Shown one piece after another: positions 14,894-22,186 of a DNA stretch of 22,186 bases. The notes beneath the pieces were generated by a model, which saw only the letters and a list, made by a program, of their open reading frames with translations, was not told the origin of the DNA and searched no databases. Origin of the DNA: Syntrophaceae bacterium UBA1163 (GTDB lineage Bacteria > Desulfobacterota > BSN033 > UBA1163); assembly GCA_002311635.1 (NCBI GenBank), contig DBZJ01000159.1:1-22186 (forward strand), in the 5' to 3' direction. The translations under genes and the position numbers were made by a program. Each line of letters starts with the position of its first letter. The stretch's first letter is position 1.

Positions 14894-15631
14894 ATGACTA
14901 AAATCTACGAAGCTTTGGAAAATGCAAAAATAGAAGTATTGCAGGGGGAGTCTAAAACTTATCCATCCCGTCCCGGCGCAACCGCATCTTCTTCGACGTC
15001 CTCCGGATCGGTCATGGAGAAGGAGGTTCGGGTTTACCAAGCCTTGGCTTCCATCATTCCGGATTCTGCAAGGAAGGTGATTCAATTTATAGGTTCTCGA
15101 GGAGGGGAGGGCACATCCACTGTCGTTCGGGAATTTGCCAGGGTATCGGCCGCAAAGTTTGGTAAATCGGTTCTCATCTTGGACGCAGACCAGCGTCATC
15201 CAAGCCAGCATCTCTTTTTTCACATTGTGCCGGACTGCGGGTGGCAGGAGGTGGTGCGGGATAACGGGCCCATTGAAAAAGCGCTTCACCAAATCGGGGA
15301 CACGAAGTTGTTTGTCAGCCCGAGTTCGGAATACTCCCCTTCACATCCTCACATTTATAATTCCCTGCTCATCGACTCTTTCTTGACAAAGTTGAAGCAA
15401 AGATTTGACTTGATCCTGATCGATTCCCCGCCGGCCACGACCTCTACAGACGGTCTGACGATCTCGTCAAAGGTGGACGGGGTTGTTCTTGTCGTCGAGG
15501 CAGAAAAGACACGCTGGCCCGTGGCAGAAATCGCAAGGGACAAAATCAAGAGAAGCGGGGGAAGCATCCTCGGTATCGTCCTTAACAAAAGGCGGTTTCA
15601 CATCCCGGATTTTATTTATAAACGACTATGA
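14894..15631 (+). CDS. CpsD/BY-kinase-like P-loop protein lacking the Walker A lysine
   Basis: A 245-aa cytoplasmic MinD/CpsD-fold protein, the separate partner expected for the Wzz-type protein at 11848. The N-terminus MTKIYEALENAK is typical of exopolysaccharide-locus BY-kinases. Walker A' VLILDAD is at 93-99 and Walker B DLILIDSPP at 172-180. The Walker A position reads GSRGGEGTST (67-76), where active kinases have GEGKS/T, so the ATP-binding lysine is replaced by threonine. The C-terminus has a single Tyr (IYKRL) instead of a tyrosine cluster. It may thus be a non-catalytic regulator, or an ATPase with altered chemistry. AGGGG precedes the ATG. It is separated from the ATPase gene by four-helix-bundle element 1 and is followed immediately by element 2. 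Confidence 0.85.
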   Translation: MTKIYEALENAKIEVLQGESKTYPSRPGATASSSTSSGSVMEKEVRVYQALASIIPDSARKVIQFIGSRGGEGTSTVVREFARVSAAKFGKSVLILDADQRHPSQHLFFHIVPDCGWQEVVRDNGPIEKALHQIGDTKLFVSPSSEYSPSHPHIYNSLLIDSFLTKLKQRFDLILIDSPPATTSTDGLTISSKVDGVVLVVEAEKTRWPVAEIARDKIKRSGGSILGIVLNKRRFHIPDFIYKRL

Positions 15632-15738
15632 AATAGTTAATAGTCAACGGTCCACAGTCCACAGTTTTGGAAATAGTTAATAGTCAACGGTCCACAGTAT
15701 TGGAAATAGTTAAGAGTCAACAGTCGATAGTCCACAGT
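15631..15738 (+). repeat. Heptamer array, left border of four-helix-bundle element 2
   Basis: Seven-bp units YNAYAGT run in three blocks, each opening with AAATAGT or TAATAGT and continuing with CAACGGT and CCACAGT. The blocks are separated by TTTGGA- or ATTGGA-type linkers. The first unit begins with the last base of the TGA stop of the CpsD-like gene. The array ends about 20 bp before the start codon of the next ORF. Confidence 0.82.
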
Positions 15739-15757
15739 GAAAAGACTGGAAGAATAA

Positions 15758-16117
15758 ATGGCGTTTAAGTTTGAGAAACTGGCTGTATGGCAAAAATCAA
15801 TAGAACTTGGTTTCCATATTCATGAATTAACACGAATGTTCCCAAAAGAAGAGTTGAATATTTTGACTTCTCAAATTAAACGGGCAACGGATTCAGTTGC
15901 TCTAAATATAGCAGAGGGTTCAACTGGTCAGACGAATGCCGAGTTTAAACTATTTCTTGGTTATGCCATTAGATCGGCGATTGAGGTCGTATCCTGCCTT
16001 TATATTGGCAAAAGAAGGAAATTAATAAGAGAAAGTAATTTTCAAGAATTATATTCTGAGATAGAAGAAATAGTGAAAATGCTTCAGGCACTTCGAAATT
16101 CCTTGGGTAAAACATAG
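15758..16117 (+). CDS. Four-helix-bundle protein (S23/IVS/Avd-like)
   Basis: A 119-aa helical protein of the same family as the ORF at 14460. Matching landmarks are FEKLAVWQKSIELGFHIHEL at the N-terminus, ATDSVALNIAEGS near residue 47-59 and a third helix starting FKLFLGYAIRSAIEVVS. Family members form homo-pentameric barrels; Avd members assist reverse transcriptases of diversity-generating retroelements, while S23 members sit in rRNA insertions. No reverse transcriptase is present here. It differs strongly from the first copy (only scattered identities), so it is not a local duplication. GGAAG lies 6 nt before the ATG. Base composition is more A/T-rich than the surrounding export genes, consistent with a separate origin. 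Arrays of heptamers border it on both sides. Confidence 0.88.
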   Translation: MAFKFEKLAVWQKSIELGFHIHELTRMFPKEELNILTSQIKRATDSVALNIAEGSTGQTNAEFKLFLGYAIRSAIEVVSCLYIGKRRKLIRESNFQELYSEIEEIVKMLQALRNSLGKT

Positions 16118-16193
16118 AGTCAACAGTCGACGGTCAATAGTCCACGGTTTTGGAAATGGTTAACAGTTAACAGTCGATAGTCAACAGTCGACA
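16118..16193 (+). repeat. Heptamer array downstream of element 2 ORF, same orientation as left array
   Basis: YNAYAGT units resume directly after the stop codon, for example CAACAGT and CGACGGT, then CCACGGT, a TTTGGAAATGGT linker, and TAACAGT twice, followed by CGATAGT and CGACAGT. The phase and linker type match the array at 15631-15738. Confidence 0.8.
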
Positions 16194-16222
16194 GTCTGAT
16201 TACTGCGAATTTGTTTTGGTTT

Positions 16223-16998
16223 TTCTATGTCTGTCGTCTGTGGACTGTCACCTATGGTCTTGTTTTGATCTATCGGCTGTGGTCTTCTTTTGATTTATCG
16301 CTGTGGTCTTCATTTCGTTCTGTGGACCGTGGACTAATTGCTGTTGGCTTCCTTTGATCTATTAACTGTGGACTTGTTTTGGTTTGTTGTCTGATTGCTG
16401 TGGACTTGTTTTGTTCTGTGGTCTATGGACTATTGACTGTGGTCTTCTCTGGGTTCTGATACGTCTGTGGTCTGTAGACTACCTGCTGTCGACTTGTTTG
16501 GTTTTGATAGGTCTGTGGTCTATGGACTGAAAACTGTGTACTTTTTTGGGTTTTGATAGATCTGTGGTCTATTGACTGACTATTGACTGTGGACTGATTA
16601 CCGTGCACTTCTTTTAAATTGTGGACTTCTTTTGATCTGTGGACCGTCGACTGATTGCTGTGGCCTTATATTGACCTGTGGTCTATGGACTGAAAACTGT
16701 GTACTTTTTTGGGTTTTGATAGGTCTGTGGTCTATGGACTGTCAACTGTGTACTTTTTTGGGTTTTAATAGGTCTGTCGTCTGTGGACTGTCACCTATGG
16801 TCTTGTTTTGATCTATCGGCTGTGGTCTTCTTTTGATTTATTGGCCGTGGTCTTATTTTGTTCTGTTGACCGTCGACTAATTACTGTGGACTGATCGTTG
16901 TGGACTTGTTTTGATCTGTGGTCTGTAGACTATCAACCGTGGACTTGTTTTAAATTGACTGTGGACTGATTACTGTGGACTTCTTTTGATCTATGACC
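16223..16998 (-). repeat. Long inverted heptamer array (about 0.78 kb) with internal duplications
   Basis: The strand sense switches here: units now read ACTRTNR (ACTGTGG, ACTATGG), the reverse complement of YNAYAGT, interspersed with T-rich linkers such as CTTGTTTTGATCTAT. A 68-bp segment at 16230-16297 recurs exactly at 16773-16840. A 47-bp segment at 16513-16559 recurs exactly at 16676-16722, with a variant copy at 16725. No coding potential is credible; open frames here are products of the repeat. The interval 16118-17032 holds no gene. Confidence 0.8.
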
Positions 16999-17032
16999 TG
17001 AAACCTTTGACCTGAGGCTCTTATAAAGAACC

Positions 17033-18472
17033 ATGATTCCTCTCCGCCGTAAGATTCTCCTCGAAACCTTCAAATTATCTGATCTTTTGATCATGGTCTT
17101 TGCCTTTGGCCTGGCCACTTCGGTCGTTTACTATCGGTTCGATATTACTTCCTTCCAACAATTCCTATCCATGAGAATCAAGGTCAGGAACTTTGCGCTA
17201 TTTATAGGTTTTATTATTGTCTGGCACATCATCTTCTCCCTATTCGGGCTTTACCATTCCAGGCGCCTATCCACCCGATGGACTGAGATCATCGATGTTA
17301 CTAAAGCAACCTTCCTGGGAACCGTGGTGATACTCGTTGCAGCCCTTGCCCTCAATCTGATAATGGTCACCCCAGCGTTTGTCGCAGTCTTCTGGGCTGG
17401 TAGCAGTGCACTCACAATTTTGAGCCGGCTTGCGCTTAGATATGTTTTGAATCAGGTCAGGCTCCACGGCAGAAATCTACGCCACATGCTCATTGTAGGT
17501 ACAAATCCACGTGCGATTCAATTTGCAAAGAAGATCGAAACAAGACCCCATCTCGGCTACCGGGTCATCGGTTTTGTAGATAATGAATATAGTGGAAATG
17601 GGGAATTTAAAAAGATGGATTATAGTGTGGTATCAGATTTTAATAATTTCACCGCCTTTCTCAGAAACAACGTGGTGGATGAAGTAGTGATTTCCCTTCC
17701 CATGAAATCTTTATATGATCAAGCCTCAAGGATTGTTGCCCTATGTGAGGAACAGGGCATCATCGTCAGATTTCTTTCAGATATTTTTGATCTTAAATTT
17801 GGGAGATCAGAGGCAGAGCAATTCGAAGAAGATTCAGTGATTACAGTTTCAACCGGAGCTATGGAGGGATGGCAGGTATTGGCAAAGCGGGTTTTTGACT
17901 TCATTACCTCCTTGATTCTACTCGCTGTACTTTCACCTCTTTTCATAATTATTGCGGTGCTCATTAAGTTTAAATCTTCAGGGCCAATATTCTTTACCCA
18001 GTTAAGACCCGGTTTAAATAAGAGACCTTTTAGGATGATTAAATTCAGAACAATGGTTAAAGATGCAGATGAGATTATTGATAGGTTTGCCCATCTAAAT
18101 CAGGAAAGTGGGCCAGCATTTAAAATAAAAAATGATCCTCGAATTACTTCAATCGGCAAATTGTTGAGAAGAGCGAGCGTTGATGAACTGCCGCAATTGA
18201 TTAATGTACTGAAAGGAGAAATGAGTCTTGTGGGTCCAAGGCCTTTATTCTATTGGGAGTTTGAAAGGATAAATGAGGACTGGATCAAGAGAAGATGCAG
18301 TGTGAAACCTGGCATCACTGGGCTTTGGCAGGTGAACGGGAGAAGTAATTTGGCCTTTGATAAGCGTATCCTTATAGACCTTGAATACATTGACAATTGG
18401 AGCCTGGGGTTAGATTTTTCGATACTGCTTAAGACTCTACCCGCTGTGTTGTTTAGTAAAGGGGCGGTTTAA
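17033..18472 (+). CDS. Polyprenyl-phosphate sugar-phosphate transferase (WbaP/WcaJ-type initiating enzyme)
   Basis: A 479-aa membrane enzyme that starts repeat-unit assembly by moving a sugar-1-phosphate from a UDP-sugar to undecaprenyl phosphate. Four N-terminal membrane segments (about 12-34, 54-74, 94-112, 115-135) are followed by a Rossmann-like region (MLIVGTNPRAIQFAK, 152-166). The catalytic Bac_transf domain runs from about 283 to the end with its re-entrant hydrophobic helix (290-312). Key motifs are KFRTM (337-341), the Asp-Glu dyad in DELPQL (384-385), SLVGPRP (398-404) and KPGITGLWQVNGRS (425-438). The sugar specificity is not readable. The ribosome site is weak. It is pushed 1.4 kb from the CpsD-like gene by element 2 and starts about 35 bp after the inverted array. 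The GT2 gene follows after 2 bp. Confidence 0.94.
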   Translation: MIPLRRKILLETFKLSDLLIMVFAFGLATSVVYYRFDITSFQQFLSMRIKVRNFALFIGFIIVWHIIFSLFGLYHSRRLSTRWTEIIDVTKATFLGTVVILVAALALNLIMVTPAFVAVFWAGSSALTILSRLALRYVLNQVRLHGRNLRHMLIVGTNPRAIQFAKKIETRPHLGYRVIGFVDNEYSGNGEFKKMDYSVVSDFNNFTAFLRNNVVDEVVISLPMKSLYDQASRIVALCEEQGIIVRFLSDIFDLKFGRSEAEQFEEDSVITVSTGAMEGWQVLAKRVFDFITSLILLAVLSPLFIIIAVLIKFKSSGPIFFTQLRPGLNKRPFRMIKFRTMVKDADEIIDRFAHLNQESGPAFKIKNDPRITSIGKLLRRASVDELPQLINVLKGEMSLVGPRPLFYWEFERINEDWIKRRCSVKPGITGLWQVNGRSNLAFDKRILIDLEYIDNWSLGLDFSILLKTLPAVLFSKGAV

Positions 18473-18474
18473 GC

Positions 18475-19365
18475 ATGGCCACCCCGCTTAATCTATCCCT
18501 TGTGATTGTAAATTATAACACCAGGGAGGATTTAAAGACCTGTTTGAATTCAGTATATACCTCAAAGCAAGAGGCCAAATTCGAAGTATGGGTTGTGGAC
18601 AACAATTCCAAGGATGGAAGTGCAGAATTAGTTGAGAAGGAATTCCAACAAACAAAACTTATCAAGAATAAGGAGAACCTTGGATTTGCTAAGGCAAATA
18701 ATCAGGTTATCCGCAAGATTAATACCGAGTATGTACTTCTTCTAAATCCCGATACAATCGTTTCCGATCATGTTTTTGACAGCACAATCGATTTCTTACG
18801 AAATACGCCAGAAGCCGGGATGGTGACATGCAAACTTGTCAAAGGAGACGGAAAACTCGATCCAGCCTGTCGGCGTTCTTTCCCATCCGCTTTTGATGGA
18901 TTTTCGCGAGCAGTCGGCCTCTCAAAAATCTTTCCGAATTCCCAGCTTTTCGCCAGGTATAATCTGACATTCCTCCATGAAAACCAGATAAATAAAGTTG
19001 ATGCAATCAATGGTGCCTTTATGATGGTCAGGAAGAGAGCCATCGATGATGTAGGGTTACTGGACGAAGATTATTTTATGTACATAGAGGATTTGGATTG
19101 GTGCTTCCGATTTAAGCAAAAAGGCTGGAAAATCTATTATGTTCCAACTACTAATGTGATTCATTTAAAGGGACAAAGTGGAAGAAAGAACAGCGATGGT
19201 ATGATTAATGAATTTTTTAAATCGATGGAGATATTTTGTCGAAAGAACTACTTGCCATCCCAGTCCAAGGTCAAGTTCATGTGGATAACGTTAGGAATAA
19301 AAGCTTGGAAGCAAATAACCTTATTCCGCAATTCAGTCCGTAAAGAAAAAAGGGTGACCCCGTAG
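18475..19365 (+). CDS. Family 2 glycosyltransferase (rhamnosyltransferase/WbbL-like)
   Basis: A 296-aa GT-A fold transferase, with LSLVIVNYNTREDL at the N-terminus, VVDNNSKDGS (40-49), NLGFAKANNQ (68-77), the DXD-equivalent NPDT (91-94), INGAFMMVRKRAI (178-190) and MYIEDLDWCFR (202-212). This pattern is that of WbbL-like GT2 enzymes, many of which add rhamnose; the donor is a guess. It probably adds the second or a later sugar of the repeat unit at the inner face of the membrane. The start lies 2 bp after the preceding stop, so it is cotranscribed and probably coupled. Confidence 0.92.
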   Translation: MATPLNLSLVIVNYNTREDLKTCLNSVYTSKQEAKFEVWVVDNNSKDGSAELVEKEFQQTKLIKNKENLGFAKANNQVIRKINTEYVLLLNPDTIVSDHVFDSTIDFLRNTPEAGMVTCKLVKGDGKLDPACRRSFPSAFDGFSRAVGLSKIFPNSQLFARYNLTFLHENQINKVDAINGAFMMVRKRAIDDVGLLDEDYFMYIEDLDWCFRFKQKGWKIYYVPTTNVIHLKGQSGRKNSDGMINEFFKSMEIFCRKNYLPSQSKVKFMWITLGIKAWKQITLFRNSVRKEKRVTP

Positions 19366-19441
19366 ATCTTTCTACTTTCAATGTTTGGGTTATTTAAAGA
19401 CATAAATGCTTCCTTTAAGTTTACTGATTAAAGGGAACCAA

Positions 19442-20884
19442 ATGAGCATCTCCAGGGAATCAATTTATAGCAACGGTTACACTGCCCGCTCAAAAATCTT
19501 CAGAATAGTGATCTGTTTCGCTATTGGAATTTTTGTAGGTCTATGTATTCTTCGTTTGAATTACATTTTTGCCATTGCATTGGTCGGCGGGGGCATCATT
19601 ACACTCGGGTCAATGTTTTCGCTCGAATTTGGACTTACCTCATTACTCGTTCTCGTAATACTTTTTCCGAGAGAGGAGCTTTTTTCTTTCTCAATTCCAT
19701 TTTTTGGAGGAGGTCTTAAGGCGACTGACATCCTCTTATTTGCCATCTTGTCAGGATGGACAATAAGAGTTTGTTTTTTAAAGAGGAATATTAGCAATTT
19801 ATTGCAGTCATTTACCGTGTTGATTGTTGCATTCGTCGGATGGTCTATTATGAGCGCTGTGATCGGAATATCAAACGGGGTATACTATAAATATAGCCTT
19901 TTAGAACTACGCCCGACCTTGCTATATTTAATTTATCTACCTATCCTATCAGAATTCGATTTCGCAAGGGTACGGAGGGTTATTTGGGTTGTTCTCCTGG
20001 CATCAACCATTGTTTCAATTAAAGGTATTATCCTTTACTCATTTGGCATCGGGGAACCAGCCACCTATACAGGTGGTGATATAAGGGTGATGAGTATAGG
20101 TTTCTCCTACTTGTTATTCTGTTTATTACTGACGATGAGTTTTTACACAGAGAATGTTTGGAAAAAAATCCCGCTCTTGTTAATTATGATAATCAGTCTG
20201 TCCTCCTTAGCAATTACATTTCAAAGAAGTGCATGGCTCGGCTTGGCAATTTCCACAGTTTTCATCTGTTATGCCTCCGGACATCAAGCAAGAAAAAGGC
20301 TTCTGAAGGCTTTTGCGTATTTAACGATATTTGTTCTTTTGGTTTATACCGGCACTGCAATGCGATCAGCAAGTTCATTAAGCCCTGTCGTAGCTCTGGA
20401 AAGGAGGCTCACTTCTGTTTTAGGGTACAAAGAGGATGTATCGGCTCAACATCGTTTAGAAGAATGGACCGCCGCGATTAATCGGATCCAAACCCATCCT
20501 ATTATGGGAAATGGGCTTGGTTATCAACTCAAATTTTACAGCCCAATGTATTCGGAGGAGAGTAAAAGAGAGGGGTTTGCGAGCAGCGATTTTTACATTC
20601 ATAACAGCTACGTCTGGATTGCTACCAAAATGGGTATTATCGGTTTAGGACTTTTCACCGCAATCATCTTTTCAATTCTCCGCACTGGTATCCATCAGAG
20701 CTTGGTTCTAAAGGGAAACGAAAAGGCAGTGATGATCGGTTTGACGTCCTGCCTCGTCGCACTTTTTGTCGTATCTTTCTTTGGTCCCATGTTTAATGAG
20801 GATAATCTTGCACCATTTGTCGGTTTTACCTTTGGGGCAATCCAGGTAGTGAGAAGATCTAACCATAGAGAAACAGTGGCCTAA
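19442..20884 (+). CDS. O-antigen ligase / Wzy-type polymerase family membrane protein
   Basis: About 480 aa with 10-12 hydrophobic segments, a pattern typical of WaaL/Wzy proteins. The conserved Wzy_C region includes FQRSAWLGLAIS, a long periplasmic loop with THPIMGNGLGYQLKF, and HNSYVWIATKMGIIGLGLF. In a locus with a Wzz partner and an initiating transferase, polymerisation of lipid-linked repeat units is the most likely task; ligation to a lipid cannot be excluded. I prefer the ATG at 19442, preceded by AAAGGGAA, over an in-frame ATG 12 codons upstream without a ribosome site. No Wzx flippase is visible in the window. Confidence 0.87.
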   Translation: MSISRESIYSNGYTARSKIFRIVICFAIGIFVGLCILRLNYIFAIALVGGGIITLGSMFSLEFGLTSLLVLVILFPREELFSFSIPFFGGGLKATDILLFAILSGWTIRVCFLKRNISNLLQSFTVLIVAFVGWSIMSAVIGISNGVYYKYSLLELRPTLLYLIYLPILSEFDFARVRRVIWVVLLASTIVSIKGIILYSFGIGEPATYTGGDIRVMSIGFSYLLFCLLLTMSFYTENVWKKIPLLLIMIISLSSLAITFQRSAWLGLAISTVFICYASGHQARKRLLKAFAYLTIFVLLVYTGTAMRSASSLSPVVALERRLTSVLGYKEDVSAQHRLEEWTAAINRIQTHPIMGNGLGYQLKFYSPMYSEESKREGFASSDFYIHNSYVWIATKMGIIGLGLFTAIIFSILRTGIHQSLVLKGNEKAVMIGLTSCLVALFVVSFFGPMFNEDNLAPFVGFTFGAIQVVRRSNHRETVA

Positions 20885-20949
20885 ATATGCGTAAAAAAGG
20901 TTATTCATCATCGATAACCATTTATTGCACTTAGGATCTGAAAAGTGAA

Positions 20950-22080
20950 ATGAAAGTAACCCTCTTTGATTGGACAGTAGGTGGTCATCATCCACGGTAT
21001 GTACGTAAGTTCGCTGAAGCATTAGGGAGTATAGCGAACGTAATATTGGCAATACCTGACGAGATGGTTGAAACAATAAAAGACCTGCCGGTGGAAGTTT
21101 TTGCACTCGGAAAGGCTCGCCCGAATGTAGATATGACGAGACCATTACCTCCCCAAAATAGAGAATTGGCTTACGCAGAACTGGATCTTTTTGAAAAAGT
21201 AGCCAGGCAGATTCAACCAGACCATCTAATTCACCTTTATGCAGACCCTGTAATCAGAAGGCTGGTTAAGCGCCCCTCACTAAATGTACCAACCACACTT
21301 TGTATTTTCTTTCCTCGAGCTCATTACCCGTCCGTATACAATTCCCCGCTTGGACCGAAGGAACTGCTGCGAGCGTGGTTTTTAGAATACTTGGTCGCGC
21401 GGTGGCGGAGGCGATCAGATGCTCATGCGCTGTTCGCGCTTGATGAGGAAGCGGTTCGCAGATGGTCGGGTATGGATGGAGCACGTGCCTTCTGGCTACC
21501 AGAACCAGCGGTTCCTTCATTACAGAATCTACGTTCAACTGACGAGAGGTCAGGCTGTATCATTTATGGTGCTCTGGACACTCGCAAAGGTATTGATCTA
21601 TTAGTACGTGCGGTCACGCTTGCGCCGAATTCGATGAGAGTTGTTTTGGCTGGTTCAGTTAAGCCCGGTTTTGATAGTGATCTGATACGTTTCGTTTCAC
21701 AGATGCGAAAAACTGGGGCTGTTGTCGAGGTTCATGTAAATTCACATAGCGAGACGGAAGGACTTAATATTCTTGCTGAGGCGAGATGTGCCGTCCTCCC
21801 TTACCCCCGCCATTACGGGATGTCTCGCGTTCTCCTTGAAGCCTGCAGTGTCGGTACTCCTGTTATTGCCCATAGAAGTGGTTTAGTTGGTCATCTCGTT
21901 GAAAAATACGGACTTGGCATGGCTGTTGACTGCAAAGACCCAAGGGCCTTACGGCAAGCATTGATTCATTTGTGCGGGACAGATCGACGAGAAGGCTATA
22001 CAGAGGCGTTGAAAGGTTTTGCAGCGAGGTTTTCCCAGGAAGTGTTCGAAGGAGCGGTGACTTCGCCCTTTATGGACTAA
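20950..22080 (+). CDS. Family 4-like (GT-B) glycosyltransferase
   Basis: A 376-aa GT-B fold transferase. The N-terminal half starts MKVTLFDWTVGGHHPRYV, with a glycine/histidine loop at 11-14. The C-terminal half has the GT4-type IIYGALDTRKGIDLLVRA (204-221), VVLAGS (231-236) and YGMSRVLLEACSVGTPVIA (289-307), where the Glu contacts the nucleotide sugar in known GT4 enzymes. Acceptor and donor are unknown; it probably adds a sugar to the lipid-linked repeat unit. It follows the Wzy-like gene by 65 bp and has only a weak ribosome site. The next gene starts 64 bp later. Confidence 0.88.
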   Translation: MKVTLFDWTVGGHHPRYVRKFAEALGSIANVILAIPDEMVETIKDLPVEVFALGKARPNVDMTRPLPPQNRELAYAELDLFEKVARQIQPDHLIHLYADPVIRRLVKRPSLNVPTTLCIFFPRAHYPSVYNSPLGPKELLRAWFLEYLVARWRRRSDAHALFALDEEAVRRWSGMDGARAFWLPEPAVPSLQNLRSTDERSGCIIYGALDTRKGIDLLVRAVTLAPNSMRVVLAGSVKPGFDSDLIRFVSQMRKTGAVVEVHVNSHSETEGLNILAEARCAVLPYPRHYGMSRVLLEACSVGTPVIAHRSGLVGHLVEKYGLGMAVDCKDPRALRQALIHLCGTDRREGYTEALKGFAARFSQEVFEGAVTSPFMD

Positions 22081-22144
22081 AGGATTAACCGGATTCATCG
22101 GGTGCGGGGTAAGGTACTCAGTTGATTATCGGAGAATACCTCAA

Positions 22145-22186
22145 ATGAGCACAGTGATCATCACGGGGTCTGCCGGCCTGATTGGT
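22145..22186 (+). CDS. NAD-dependent epimerase/dehydratase, N-terminal fragment (cut by right edge)
   Basis: Only 14 codons are in the window: MSTVIITGSAGLIG. This is the start of a Rossmann fold with the TGxxGxxG dinucleotide-binding loop of extended short-chain dehydrogenases such as UDP-glucose epimerases and dehydratases. GGAGAA lies about 8 nt before the ATG. In this operon it would make a nucleotide-sugar precursor; the exact reaction cannot be told. Confidence 0.7.
   Translation, partial: MSTVIITGSAGLIG

Noticed and set aside
14460..16117. Diversity-generating retroelement, because of the Avd-like ORFs
   Set aside because: No reverse transcriptase, template repeat or variable repeat with adenine-specific changes is visible; the 465-bp repeats in the surface protein are in-frame domain duplications several kb away.
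16423..16608. Minus-strand open frame in the repeat array
   Set aside because: The translation is a product of the 7-bp repeat and its linkers (STVNSQSIDHRS-type text), with no start signal.
14382..16998. CRISPR array
   Set aside because: Units are 7 bp, degenerate and contiguous, with no 20-40 bp repeats, no unique spacers of constant size and no cas genes.

Overview
The window looks like a chromosomal segment of a Gram-negative bacterium, most likely a Desulfobacterota (former Deltaproteobacteria) relative. The hints are a lipoprotein with a typical deltaproteobacterial fibronectin III domain, a TIGR04283/TIGR04282-type glycosyltransferase pair, an ExeA-like ATPase beside Wza/Wzz-type export genes (the layout of exosortase/PEP-CTERM-type exopolysaccharide loci), a sigma-54 promoter, and abundant GC-rich palindromic repeats. 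The taxonomic call is inference; there is no rRNA or other marker gene here.

Left part (1-6060). A minus-strand unit with a good sigma-70 promoter holds an acyl-CoA dehydrogenase followed by a lipoprotein gene cut by the window edge. A plus-strand gene encodes an Nramp-like membrane transporter that lacks the canonical metal-binding motifs. It converges on a tightly coupled minus-strand operon: TIGR04283-type glycosyltransferase, fatty-acid-hydroxylase/sterol-desaturase-type membrane enzyme, TIGR04282-type glycosyltransferase. A run of five hairpins separates the converging units.

Middle (6060-11115). One large secreted protein gene (971 aa; FN3-like, two near-identical 155-aa InlB-type repeats, PKD/Ig-like and Kre9/Knh1-like domains) sits between direct copies of a ~150-175 bp palindromic element (family B). 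A second element (family A, with a perfect 23-bp terminal inverted repeat) lies just upstream. Downstream is about 0.9 kb of noncoding DNA with a candidate small RNA (sigma-70 promoter, structured core, intrinsic terminator), then a very good sigma-54 promoter.

Right part (11116-22186). An exopolysaccharide operon runs rightwards: Wza-like export lipoprotein, Wzz/GNVR chain-length protein, ExeA-like ATPase, CpsD-like P-loop protein without the Walker A lysine, polyprenyl-phosphate sugar-phosphate transferase, GT2, Wzy/O-antigen-ligase protein, GT4, and the start of an NAD-dependent epimerase. Together these would start, extend, polymerise, export and length-control a surface polysaccharide.

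The most unusual feature is that this operon is interrupted twice, each time exactly at the stop codon of an upstream gene. Each interruption carries a small four-helix-bundle (S23/IVS/Avd-like) ORF bordered by degenerate arrays of a 7-bp unit (YNAYAGK). The arrays downstream of the ORF are inverted relative to those upstream. The two ORFs are strongly diverged, yet the architecture and heptamer pattern are shared, which suggests a class of element rather than chance.
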